Of a stretch of 64,000 nt of DNA, positions 18,068 to 26,348 are shown in pieces. Position 1 is the stretch's first letter; the number at the start of each line of letters is the position of its first letter. The notes under the pieces were generated by a model. It searched no databases, was not told where the DNA came from, and saw nothing but the letters and a program-made list of their open reading frames with translations. The position numbers and the translations under genes are program-made. The DNA is from VAZQ01 sp963817015 (GTDB taxonomy: Bacteria; Pseudomonadota; Alphaproteobacteria; Rhizobiales; Xanthobacteraceae): assembly GCA_963817015.1 (NCBI GenBank), contig CAWFMV010000007.1:2170001-2234000 (forward strand). The letters run 5' to 3'.

Positions 18068-19420
18068 TTACGAGAACGCTGCGACCGGCAACCGAAGCGT
18101 GACCCGCAGACCGCCCAACGGAGAAGCGTCGAGGTTGAGCTCTCCGCCGTAGAGTTCGGCCAGCTCGCGGGTGATCGGCAGGCCAAATCCAAAGCCGGGC
18201 GCACTTTCGTCGAGTCGCTCTCCCGGCCGCAGAACTTGAGGGATTTGATCCGGCCGCAGGCCTGGGCCGTCATCCTCGATCACGATCGCCACCGATCGTC
18301 CATCATCGCGGTGCGCGTGAACCTCGACCCTGCCGCGTGCCCATCTGAACGCGTTCTCAAGCAGGTTTCCGGCCATCTCGTCGAAGTCCTGCTGCTCGCA
18401 CGCAACCGCGAGATCGCGCGGCACCTCCTGTGCCAAGGCAATTCGCTTGTCCGCATAAATCTTGCCGAGCGCATCGACGACGTCGTCAATGCGCGGGGCG
18501 ATTGGTGTTTGTGCCCGCGTGGGCCCGCTCAAGGCCGCGGCACGCGCCCGTCCGAGATGATGACGGATGCGGCGCTCCATCAATACGACCAGCGAATGGA
18601 GTTCGCTCGCCGTATCGCGGCCGCGCTCCGACAAGGCAATGGCGAGGGTCGCCAGTGGGGTCTTAAGTCCGTGTGCCAGATTGGCGACATGGCGCCGCGC
18701 CCGCTCAAGATTGGCGGCATTCTGTTCGAGTAAGCCGTTGAGCTCGGATACCAACGGCAGAATTTCCAGCGGCTGTTCGGCAGGCACTGTTTCGCTCCGT
18801 CCGCTCCTGACGTCGGCGACGGCCTGGCGAAGCCGTTCGAGAGGACGCAGCCCGAGCCTGACTTGCAGGACGATCGCCAGCACGAGCGCGAGTCCCAACA
18901 CGCCGAGCGATATCGCCAATGTCGTCATCGCCTCCCGCAGCGGGCCGTTGACGGCGGAGCGAGGAGCCGACGTGACGATGGTGACGGGGGTGAGCCCAAT
19001 CGTGGCCTGCTGAATTCTGAAATGCAGGGCTTCGTTCCCGGGACCGGCGCCGTCGGCAGGGGATGGGCCCTTTTTCTTCGCAGGACGACGGAATTCCGGA
19101 GCATTGATGCTGGCACCCTCAAGCGAACGTGACCGCAGGACGTTTCTCGGTCCGACGACTTCCCAAAACCAGCCGCGTGCCGGCCGGTCGAACGGTGGGC
19201 CGTCGGCGTTGCCCATGAGAGCGATGACACCGTCATCCCCTGCCGTGAGCATCGAGGACAGAAAGACGATTTGGGTGTCGAGCCGCTGGTCGATCTGACC
19301 TTGGACGAAGCGATGGAGAACAAAGCCGATGACGATTGCGGCGACGACAAGCGCCAGCGAGATCAAAACCGCTGCCCCGACCAGAAGGCGTCTGTTGAGA
19401 GAGGCGTGTCGGAGTTTCAT
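18068..19420 (-). CDS. sensor histidine kinase, PhoQ-like
   Basis: A 450-residue inner-membrane kinase. The first helix is LLVGAAVLISLALVVAAIVI; the second is ISLGVLGLALVLAIVLQVRL. Between them lies a periplasmic sensor of about 130 residues with acidic and lysine-rich parts (FRRPAKKKGPSPADG). The cytoplasmic part has a HAMP-like segment (LGLRPLERLRQAVADVRSG), the H box VANLAHGLKTPLATLAIAL and an HATPase domain with NLLENAFRWARG and EDDGPGL. It overlaps the response regulator by 4 bp (ATGA). The ligand may be a cation or peptide by analogy with PhoQ; this is inference. Confidence 0.9.
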   Translation of the reverse strand: MKLRHASLNRRLLVGAAVLISLALVVAAIVIGFVLHRFVQGQIDQRLDTQIVFLSSMLTAGDDGVIALMGNADGPPFDRPARGWFWEVVGPRNVLRSRSLEGASINAPEFRRPAKKKGPSPADGAGPGNEALHFRIQQATIGLTPVTIVTSAPRSAVNGPLREAMTTLAISLGVLGLALVLAIVLQVRLGLRPLERLRQAVADVRSGRSETVPAEQPLEILPLVSELNGLLEQNAANLERARRHVANLAHGLKTPLATLAIALSERGRDTASELHSLVVLMERRIRHHLGRARAAALSGPTRAQTPIAPRIDDVVDALGKIYADKRIALAQEVPRDLAVACEQQDFDEMAGNLLENAFRWARGRVEVHAHRDDGRSVAIVIEDDGPGLRPDQIPQVLRPGERLDESAPGFGFGLPITRELAELYGGELNLDASPLGGLRVTLRLPVAAFS

Positions 19421-20082
19421 GGAGCTCCTGACGTCAGGCGGTATCCCCGGCCACGGACGGTTTCGATCATCGCATGACCGATCTTGCGACGAAGACGGGC
19501 GACGATCACCTCGAGCGAATTGGAATCGACGTCGGCATCGCCTTCGTAAACTTTCTCGTTCAGCTCGGATCGCTCGACCACCACGTTATGACGCAGGGTC
19601 AGGCATGCCAGCACCCGCCACTCCAATGCCGTGAGACGAATTGGCAAACCGTTCAGCTCGAATACCCCGGTCTGGGCGTCGAACGTGAGCGGCCCGCATG
19701 CGATGCGGGGCTCGGCAAAGCCCGCCGATCGCCGCACCAGGGCGCGCAAGCGCATGACAAGCTCCTCGACCCGGACAGGCTTGGTCAGGTAGTCGTCGGC
19801 CCCTGCTTTGAAGCCATCGACCTTGTCGGTCCAGCCATCGCGCGCGGTCAGGATGAGCACCGGCAGATGGCGACCCTTCTTTCGCCAGGCGCGTAAGACG
19901 GTGGCACCGGGGACCTTGGGAAGCCCAAGATCGAGAACCGCCACATCGTAGCTTTCAGTCTCGCCAAGGTGCTGGCCATCCTCGCCATTGACGGCGATGT
20001 CGACGGCAAAATTCTCGTGACGCAGGGCTTGCGCGATCTCCTGCGCAAGAAGTCGATCATCCTCGACCAGAAGAACTCTCAT
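19417..20082 (-). CDS. OmpR/PhoP-family response regulator
   Basis: A 221-residue two-domain regulator. The receiver has the acidic pair in VLLVEDDRLL, the phospho-acceptor Asp in VAVLDLGLPK and the lysine in DDYLTKPV. The winged helix has LTALEWRVLACLTLR and DVDSNSLEVIVARLRRKIG, followed by ETVRGRGYRL. It is the first gene of an operon with the kinase. A 34-bp inverted repeat starts 47 bp upstream and is the likely autoregulatory site, shared with the divergent xEGK-repeat gene. Confidence 0.92.
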   Translation of the reverse strand: MRVLLVEDDRLLAQEIAQALRHENFAVDIAVNGEDGQHLGETESYDVAVLDLGLPKVPGATVLRAWRKKGRHLPVLILTARDGWTDKVDGFKAGADDYLTKPVRVEELVMRLRALVRRSAGFAEPRIACGPLTFDAQTGVFELNGLPIRLTALEWRVLACLTLRHNVVVERSELNEKVYEGDADVDSNSLEVIVARLRRKIGHAMIETVRGRGYRLTSGAP

Positions 20083-20128
20083 GCGCCTTGTCCATCTTTT
20101 GGAACCAATCGCCTAGTGGCCCAAGCTT

Positions 20129-20162
20129 AACTCAACCTGAACAGATCGGTTCAGGCTGAGTT
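20129..20162. promoter_or_regulatory. inverted-repeat operator between divergent genes
   Basis: The arms AACTCAACCTGAAC (20129-20142) and GTTCAGGCTGAGTT (20149-20162) are complementary at 13 of 14 positions around a 6-base centre. The site lies 47 bp before the regulator gene and 71 bp before the xEGK-repeat gene, so one bound regulator could control both. Confidence 0.55.
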
Positions 20163-20232
20163 TGGCGTCGGTTCTCTAAAGTCTTTCTGTCGCAACAATC
20201 GTTGGCGAATAGCCCAGACCTGGAGAGCAAAA

Positions 20233-20682
20233 ATGAGCGAGCAAGACAAGCCGAGCGGCAATCAGGCCAATTCAGAGATCAAGTCAGACATGACGCGTCG
20301 CGCCACCTTCCCGCTCGCGGCGGCGGTAGCCGCGTTTGGCGCGGCCATGGGCATGAGGGCAACCAGCGCCTTGGCGCAAGGCAAGGGCGAAGGCAAAGGT
20401 GAAGGCAAAGGTGAAGGCAAAGGCGAAGGCAAGGGTGAGGGTAAGTTTGAGGGCAAGTTCGAAGGCAAATTCGAAGGCAAGGGCGAAGGCAAGTTCGAAG
20501 GAAAGTTCGAGGGGAAGCGTGAAGGCAAGGGTGAAGGCAAGCGCGAGGGCAAGCACGAAGGCAAGGGAGAAGGCAAGCGGGAAGGCAAGCGGGAAGGAAA
20601 GTGGGAAGGCAAGCGGGAAGGCAAGCATGAGGGCAAGCGGGAAGGAAAACGAGAGGGCAAGTGGGAGGGCAAGCAGGGATAA
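20233..20682 (+). CDS. secreted protein of 24 xEGK tetrapeptide repeats
   Basis: A 149-residue protein. A Tat-like signal (TRRATFPLAAAVAAFGAAMG) ends near residue 49 at ALA-Q. The whole mature chain is QGK plus 24 copies of xEGK, then QG. The variable residue changes along the chain: five G first, then mainly F, then R with some H, W and G. Every repeat is zwitterionic, and the C-terminal half is strongly basic. Such a chain should be unfolded and extended; metal, nucleic acid or polyanion binding is possible but unproven. It is divergent from a PhoPQ-like operon and shares its operator region, so control by that system is likely. GGAGAG precedes the ATG. Confidence 0.75.
   Translation: MSEQDKPSGNQANSEIKSDMTRRATFPLAAAVAAFGAAMGMRATSALAQGKGEGKGEGKGEGKGEGKGEGKFEGKFEGKFEGKGEGKFEGKFEGKREGKGEGKREGKHEGKGEGKREGKREGKWEGKREGKHEGKREGKREGKWEGKQG
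20386..20673 (+). repeat. in-frame 12-bp tandem array, 24 copies
   Basis: The array encodes the xEGK units. The consensus is NNNGARGGYAAR with many silent differences between units, so the copies are not the result of one recent slippage event. All six frames are open here, which produces artefactual antisense frames. Confidence 0.85.
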
Positions 20683-20739
20683 CTGCAGATATCGCAGCGT
20701 AATCAATTCCTTGTGACGCGTCCCATCCGAGCCAAGGTC

Positions 20740-21447
20740 ATGCCTTACAAAGACACGCTTGCCGACGTCGATTACTCGCTTCAACGCGATAGCGCGTTCT
20801 CGTATCTGTGCAACGCCTGCTCCCGCTGCTGTCACAACAAGGCGATCCGCGTCGGCCCCTACGAGATCCTACGGCTTGCCCGTCGCCTTGGCATGACGAC
20901 GACGGAGTTCATCGCACGGCATACCGAGGCTGGCGGGACCATGTTGCGCATGCGCGATGAGAACAATCGCGCATGCATCTTCCTCAGCGAGCAAGGATGC
21001 GGCGTCCATCCCGACCGGCCGCTTGCCTGCCGACTCTATCCGCTGGCCCGCTGGGTCGATCCGGACGGACAAGAAAGTTTCGGTCATCTGACCCCGCACC
21101 CCAAGACCGCGGGCGTCTACGGCGCCGGCGCCACGGTGGGCGACTATCTCGACCAACAGGGCGCCGCGCCATTCTTCGACATGGGCGATCGTTACGGTGC
21201 GGTCTACCAGCGCATGGTCGAGCGGCTTGAAAGCCTGGACGCGGACGAGCTTCAACGTCGTGCAAGCCGGCGCGACGACGTTGATCAGACCGAATCCGGC
21301 TTGGCGGCCTCGCCATGGATCGACATCGACAAGACAGTTTCTGAGTTCTGTCAGGCCAATCGCCGACCCATGCCGGACGACGTCGCGGGAGCGGTTGCAA
21401 TTCATATCGAGGCTATCGAGACTTGGGTTGCCTCGCTCGGAAATTAG
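20740..21447 (+). CDS. YkgJ-family cysteine-cluster protein
   Basis: A 235-residue protein with the CxxCxxCC-type cluster (YLCNACSRCCHNKAI) and downstream cysteines in RACIFLSEQGCGVHPDRPLAC, the arrangement of PF03692 proteins that are thought to bind zinc or an Fe-S cluster. PYEILRLARRLGMTTTEFI is also typical. An in-frame GTG at 20713 is possible, but family-like sequence starts at MPYKDTLADVDYS. It follows the xEGK-repeat gene by 30-60 bp and may be co-transcribed with it. Confidence 0.8.
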   Translation: MPYKDTLADVDYSLQRDSAFSYLCNACSRCCHNKAIRVGPYEILRLARRLGMTTTEFIARHTEAGGTMLRMRDENNRACIFLSEQGCGVHPDRPLACRLYPLARWVDPDGQESFGHLTPHPKTAGVYGAGATVGDYLDQQGAAPFFDMGDRYGAVYQRMVERLESLDADELQRRASRRDDVDQTESGLAASPWIDIDKTVSEFCQANRRPMPDDVAGAVAIHIEAIETWVASLGN

Positions 21448-21652
21448 GAGCCCGCTCACGCGGCTATTACTGCACTCACGAGTCCCGAGCGGCCCTTACG
21501 CTCGCCACTGGAAGCGCCGGTCGTGTCTCGGTACGCGGCGCTTCACCATGAGAGAAATAGCTGTTGACTTCACTGGTAGCGTAATTACTTTGAGGCCGCT
21601 CCGTTCCATAGTCGAGGGTGCGTAGCGATGAAGAAGCGATATTCTCCGTTTG

Positions 21653-21724
21653 CCCCGCGGATGCGGGGGCCCAGTCTCGGAGGCATCCGTATGTTTGGCC
21701 CTGGGTCCCCGCTTGCGCGGGGAC
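21653..21724. repeat. double-hairpin REP element
   Basis: Two hairpins, CCCCGC-GGAT-GCGGGG (21653-21668) and GTCCCCGC-TTGC-GCGGGGAC (21705-21724). The spacing and the CCAGT / GGGTCC context match the pair at 6312-6383. It lies between the ends of the YkgJ gene and flhA. Confidence 0.6.
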
Positions 21725-21748
21725 GAGCGGGAGAGAGCGCATCATCTG

Positions 21749-21799
21749 TTTTGGCAAAACAAAACCAAAGCTCGTGCTTTTGGCAAAACGAAACCAAAG
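21749..21799. repeat. two 22-bp direct repeats
   Basis: TTTTGGCAAAACAAAACCAAAG at 21749-21770 recurs with one change at 21778-21799, a 29-bp period. Each copy has short inverted ends (TTTGG / CCAAA). It lies just behind flhA and is AT-rich compared with its surroundings. Confidence 0.6.
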
Positions 21800-21821
21800 T
21801 CCTCGCAAGATTCCCGCCACC

Positions 21822-23933
21822 TCAAATTCCGCCGACCGTCTTGAGCCGGGCACGCGGATGGATCTCCGCCTGCGAGAGCACCGGCGTCTGCGCCCGGAAG
21901 CGCTCGACGATGCCGCGCACGAATGGCCGCGCGCCGCCCGAGGTGACCAGCACCGGGGCTTCGCCGGCGCGCGCCGCCTCCTCGAAACGCTCGCGCACCA
22001 GCGTGATGAACTCGGTAAGGCGTGAGGGCTGCATGGCGAGGTTCTTGTCGTCGCCCTGGCCGACGATCGATTCGGCAAACGCCTGCTCCCACTTGGCCGA
22101 GAGGGCGATCAGCGGCAGATAGCCGTTGGGCGTGGTGTATTGCGCGCAGATCTGGCGCGCGAGCCGCGCCCGCACATGCTCGGTGATGATCGCCGGGTTG
22201 GCGCTGAAGGCGAGCGCGTCCGCGATGCCCTCGAGAATGGTCGCGAGATCGCGGATCGAGACGCGCTCGGCCAGCAGCATCTGCAGCACACGCTGGACGC
22301 CCGACATGGTGATGCGCGCGGGCACGATATCCTTGACCAGCTCGGCCTGCTCTTTCGGCAGCTCTTTCAGGAGCTTGCTGACCTCGGCATAGGACAGAAG
22401 CTCGGACACATTGGCCTTGATCAGCTCGGTCAGATGGGTCGACAGCACGGTCGCGGAATCGACGACCGTGTAGCCTTTGATGGCCGCATCTTCCTTGAGC
22501 GCGGCATCGATCCAGGTCGCCGGCAGCCCGAAGGTCGGCTCGGGCACGTGGATGCCGGGCAGCCCCACCTGACCGCCGGCGGGGTCCATGACCATGTACT
22601 GGCTCGGCCAGATGCGGCCGGCGCCGGCGTCGACCTCCTTGATCTTGATCATGTAGGTGTTGGCTTCGAGCTGTACGTTGTCGAGGATGCGCACCGACGG
22701 CATCACGAAGCCCATCTCCATCGCGAGCGAGCGGCGCAGCGCCTTGATCTGCTCGGTGAGCCGGTCGGAGCCGCCCGGCGAGTTGACGAGCGGCAGCAGC
22801 GCGTAGCCAAGCTCGATCTTGAGATCGTCGATCTTGAGCGTTGCCGCGATCGGCTCCTCGGTGGGCGCGGCGGCCTTGGCGGCCTCGGCCTCGGTGGTCT
22901 CGACTGCGGCCTGCACGCGGCTGCGCTTGTCGATCATATAGGCGAGGGCGCCGGCGCCGCCGCCGAGCAGCAGGAACGGCAGCATGGGAATGCCGGGCAG
23001 GAGCGACATCACGCCCATCACGGCGCCCGACATCCCAAGCGCCTTCGGATAGCCCGAGAGCTGGCTGATCAGCGCCTTGTCGGCGGCGCCGGAGACGCCG
23101 GCCTTGGCGACCAGGAGGCCCGCGGCGGTCGACACGATCAGCGCCGGCACCTGAGTGACCAGGCCGTCGCCGACGGTGAGCAGCGTGTAGGTGCGCGCAG
23201 CGTCCGCAAACGACATGCCCTGCTGCGCGATGCCGATGATCATGCCGCCGATGACGTTGATGAACACCACCAGCAGGCCCGCGACCGCATCACCGCGCAC
23301 GAACTTGGAGGCGCCATCCATGGCGCCGAAGAAGCTTGATTCGTCCTCCAGCGTCTTGCGGCGCCGGCGCGCATCGGTCTCGCTGATCAGGCCGGCGGAG
23401 AGGTCGGCGTCGATCGCCATCTGCTTGCCCGGCATGGCGTCGAGGTGGAAGCGCGCCGCGACCTCGGCGATGCGGCCGGAGCCCTTGGTGATCACCACGA
23501 AGTTCACGATCACCAGAATCGCGAACACGATGATGCCGATCACGAAGTTGCCGCCCATCACGAAGTTGCCGAACGCCTCGATCACGTGTCCGGCCGCGGC
23601 AGTGCCCTCGTGCCCATGCGACAGGATGAGGCGCGTCGAGGCAAGATTGAGCGACAGCCGCAGCATGGTGGCGATGAGCAGCACGGTCGGGAACGAGGAA
23701 AACTCAAGCGGCGCCTGGATGAACAGCGCCGTCATCAGGATCAGCACCGAGAGGATGATCGAGAGCGCGAGCGCCATATCGAGAAGCGTGGCCGGCAGCG
23801 GCAGCAGCAGCACCACCAGGATCGCCATCACGCCGATCGCGAGCGCGAGGTCGCCGCGCCGAAGCATAATACCGATGTCATTGAGCTTCGGCAGGGCAAA
23901 GCCCTGTCCGCCGCCGCCTGCTACGTCACTCAT
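21822..23933 (-). CDS. flhA: flagellar export apparatus protein FlhA
   Basis: A 703-residue FlhA, the large inner-membrane gate of the flagellar type III secretion system. The N-terminal half holds about eight helices with the FHIPEP-like region FVVITKGSGRIAEVAARF and LDAMPGKQMAIDADLSAGLI. The C-terminal cytoplasmic domain carries LKIELGYALLPLVN, the chaperone/export-platform part. MSDVAGGGGQG at 23933 is chosen as start; the upstream extension is not family-like. It is intact, unlike several neighbours, and is about 17 kb from the flb/fli cluster in this window. Confidence 0.95.
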   Translation of the reverse strand: MSDVAGGGGQGFALPKLNDIGIMLRRGDLALAIGVMAILVVLLLPLPATLLDMALALSIILSVLILMTALFIQAPLEFSSFPTVLLIATMLRLSLNLASTRLILSHGHEGTAAAGHVIEAFGNFVMGGNFVIGIIVFAILVIVNFVVITKGSGRIAEVAARFHLDAMPGKQMAIDADLSAGLISETDARRRRKTLEDESSFFGAMDGASKFVRGDAVAGLLVVFINVIGGMIIGIAQQGMSFADAARTYTLLTVGDGLVTQVPALIVSTAAGLLVAKAGVSGAADKALISQLSGYPKALGMSGAVMGVMSLLPGIPMLPFLLLGGGAGALAYMIDKRSRVQAAVETTEAEAAKAAAPTEEPIAATLKIDDLKIELGYALLPLVNSPGGSDRLTEQIKALRRSLAMEMGFVMPSVRILDNVQLEANTYMIKIKEVDAGAGRIWPSQYMVMDPAGGQVGLPGIHVPEPTFGLPATWIDAALKEDAAIKGYTVVDSATVLSTHLTELIKANVSELLSYAEVSKLLKELPKEQAELVKDIVPARITMSGVQRVLQMLLAERVSIRDLATILEGIADALAFSANPAIITEHVRARLARQICAQYTTPNGYLPLIALSAKWEQAFAESIVGQGDDKNLAMQPSRLTEFITLVRERFEEAARAGEAPVLVTSGGARPFVRGIVERFRAQTPVLSQAEIHPRARLKTVGGI

Positions 23934-24267
23934 CGTGTCTGATGTCCGCCGCGCCCGATCCTGGGCATGAAAAGAGCCTGCCGCGGCCGTGAGGCCGCTC
24001 GTCCGCGCCAGAGGAACCGCGCCCGCGTCCAAGGTCCACCCCCGGTTCGTCGGGTGAAAGGCTCGATGCTCACCCCGGCAAAATTTGCCTGCCTTATGGT
24101 TAGCGGGAGGTTAACGCGGTGCCTGGGTGCGCAAATATCGTTGAAATACAGCCTCGTATTGCAAAAGAGCGGGCAAAAAGCGGCCCGCCGCGCTTGGTCG
24201 CGGCGGGCCCGGACGATCGGAGCAGCGAACGGGGACATACTGCGCCGAACCGCCCGCGAGAGCGCGA
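23934..24267. other. intergenic region flhA / fasciclin gene
   Basis: A 334-bp gap between two leftward genes. It contains the terminator at 24182-24209 and should contain the flhA promoter. No small gene was recognised, and no sigma-54 site with correct spacing was found before flhA. Confidence 0.4.
24182..24209 (-). terminator. rho-independent terminator of the fasciclin operon
   Basis: A perfect 11-bp GC stem GGCCCGCCGCG / CGCGGCGGGCC with a 6-base loop. On the minus strand it is followed by GCTTTTTG. It lies 58 bp after the fasciclin stop and closes the sigK-rskA-fasciclin unit. Confidence 0.7.
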
Positions 24268-24844
24268 TCAGCCGCTCGGCAGCAGCACGCTGTCGACCAC
24301 GTGGATCACGCCGTTCGACTGGAACACGTTCTGGATCGTCACCTTGGAGGCGCCGCCCTTGGCGTCCCAGATCGTGAGCGTGTTGGCCTTGGCCTCGACC
24401 GTGAGCTCTTCGCCCTCGACGGTCTTGAGCTTGGCGCGGCCGCCGTTCTTCTTGGCAGCGTCCATCAGGTCCTTGGCGGAGAGGCGGCCGGGCACCACGT
24501 GATAGGTCAGCACCGCGACCAGATTCTCCTTCATCTGCGGGCCGCAGCAGCGACTCGACCGTGCCCTTCGGCAGCTTCGCGAACGCCGCGTTGGTCGGCG
24601 CGAACACGGTGAACGGTCCAGGCCCCTGCAGCGTCTCGACCAGGCCCGCGGCCTTCACGGCGGCGACCAGCGTGGTGTGGTCCTTGGAGTTGACGGCGTT
24701 CTGAATGATGTTCTTGGACGGATACATCGGAGCGCCGCCGACCGTGACGGTCTGCTCCTTCATCATTTGTGCGAACGAGGGGGCGGCGGCGCCGAGCGCA
24801 AGAGCTGCGGCGAAAGTAGCAAACACAATGCGGGGATATTGCAT
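24268..24844 (-). CDS. secreted fasciclin-domain protein (frameshifted)
   Basis: A protein of about 190 residues with a signal peptide (IVFATFAAALALGAAAPSFA) and a single FAS1 domain: KDHTTLVAAVKAAGLVETL, GPFTVFAPTNAAFAKLP and, after the break, NLVAVLTYHVVPGRLSA and VIHVVDSVLLP. The break is near 24545; one base restores SLLRPQMKENLV. FAS1 proteins mediate adhesion. The order sigK - rskA - fasciclin is the same as for the mycobacterial SigK/RskA and MPT70/MPT83 regulon, so this is probably the sigma factor's target. Confidence 0.78.
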
Positions 24845-24934
24845 GACGCTCTCCAGTTGGTTCGTGTCGGTCCCTTCAGCGGGGTCACGACACGAGCTAC
24901 GGGAGAGCGCAGCGCGCGGATGCAGATGCGCAGT

Positions 24935-25656
24935 TTACAGGTTGGTGAGCTTGCCGACCGCGATGATGTCGTTGCTGGGCGCGCCGGTGCGCGATCCGCC
25001 CGGCTCCTCGAGCGAAACCGCCAGCGATGCATCGGGCGTCACGAACGGCACCAGATTGGGCGGCACCGTGATGCGCACCGGCTGGCTCGGCGCGATCAGG
25101 CCCAGCGAGCGCGGCCGCGCCTGTGCGCCGGTCGGGATCAGCCACAGCTCCATCGACTTCTGGTTGGCGGTCAACAGCGAGGCCGGCACGATCATCAGGC
25201 TGCCGCCAGAGCCGATCGCGGCGACGAAGCCCGGTTGTCCGCCCTGCTGGCCGAGCGTGGCGAGGAGCGGCGCGCGGTCCGGCGCAGCCACGGTTCCGAG
25301 ATAGGCCAGCGCGATCAGGCAGGCGGTCGCGAGTCGCCGAAGCGCCGATTCCAACAATCCGCCAGAAGAACAGGTTCTGCCACAGGCTGCTGCGGGCGAG
25401 GCGAGGGCGCAGGCGCCGCGATCGCGGCTTCGATGCGCGACCAGGCCGCATCAGGCGGCGTCACCGGCTTCACCTCGTCAGCGAAACCGCCAAGCCGCTC
25501 CTCCCAGGACGCGACTTCGCTCGCGAACGCGGGCTCGCGCTCGATGCGCTGCGCGACCGCGCTGCGCTCGCTCGCGTCGAGCACGCCGAGCACGTACTCG
25601 CCGGCGACGATCGGATCGCCGCCCTCGGGCGTGTCGCTATGGTCGGTCTCGCTCAT
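24935..25656 (-). CDS. RskA-type anti-sigma-K factor (two frameshifts)
   Basis: The N-terminal domain (VAGEYVLGVLDASERSAVAQ, then SWEERLGGFADEVKP) is in one frame, the membrane-proximal segment (SLWQNLFFWRIVGIGASA) in a second and the extracytoplasmic C-terminal domain (ACLIALAYLGTVAAPD to the end at AVGKLTNL) in a third. The breaks lie near 25375 and 25325. The joined protein is about 240 residues, normal for RskA. Its start overlaps the sigma stop (ATGA). It would hold the sigma factor at the membrane until regulated proteolysis. Compensating indels only 50 bp apart suggest sequence error. Confidence 0.75.
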
Positions 25657-26214
25657 CGCTCCAGACAGGTTCTCAGCTTCATCAGCCCGCGTCGAATCCA
25701 GCTCTTCATGGTGCCGAGCGGCACGTCCATGCGCTGGGCCAGTTGCTCATACGTTACCCCATCGAGGAAGGCCGAGCGGATCACCGCCGAATGGCGCTCC
25801 TCAAGCTCGCCCAGGCAGGTCTTGAGCCGCTCGCTGCTGCTCAGCCGCCACCACCAGGTCGAGCGCCGCCGGCGCGTCGTCGCGCACGTCCTCGGCGCTT
25901 TCGATCGGCTCCGAGCGGCGGCTCGCCGCGCTCGATCGCAGCCGGTCGATGGCGCGGTTGCGCGCGATCGCCACCAGCCAGGTGATCGGGCTTGCGCGAG
26001 CAGGGTCGAAACTCCCAGCCTTGCGCCAAACGGTCACGTAAACGTCCTGCAGCACGTCCTCAGCCTCGCCTCTGTCATTCAAGATACGGAGGCAGACGCC
26101 AAAAAGCTTCGCCGATGTGTCCTGGTAAACAATCCGTAGCGCCGCGCGGTCGCCGGCAGCGACGCGCGCAAGCGCGGCTGCGAGCTGACTGCGGTTGGCG
26201 GCAACGGCATCCAT
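25653..26214 (-). CDS. ECF sigma factor SigK-like (frameshifted)
   Basis: Region 2 is clear: LRIVYQDTSAKLFGVCLRIL, EAEDVLQDVYVTVWRKAGSF and ITWLVAIARNRAIDRL. The frame breaks near 25840. A one-base shift gives region 4: LGELEERHSAVIRSAFLDG, VTYEQLAQRMDVPLGTMKSW and RRGLMKLRTCLER. The reconstructed protein has about 186 residues. ATG at 26214 (MDAVAANRS) is preferred to the upstream start at 26256. It heads the rskA - fasciclin operon and is a second, separate SigK-type pair in this window. Confidence 0.8.
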
Positions 26215-26348
26215 GCTACGGCACTGCACAACGATTGACGGAAGGACGTTTCGCACACTCCGGCGCGAGCGTCACCCGGATTATAGGGCTATCTTGTCGC
26301 GCGCATCTGCAGAGAATTCATTGCATATTCAATAGCTTGTAACAGGCG

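Noticed and set aside
20386..20673. CRISPR-like array
   Set aside because: Units are 12 bp without spacers, and are in-frame coding repeats.
20284..20835. Antisense frames of PLPS / LALA type in the repeat array
   Set aside because: They result from the 12-bp period, which keeps all frames open.
22140..23339. A 399-codon open frame opposite flhA
   Set aside because: flhA is intact and conserved on the other strand; this frame has only Gly/His/Arg-rich shadow sequence.
24677..25825. Plus-strand 382-codon frame across the rskA locus
   Set aside because: The minus strand carries recognisable rskA and fasciclin parts; this frame has shadow composition.
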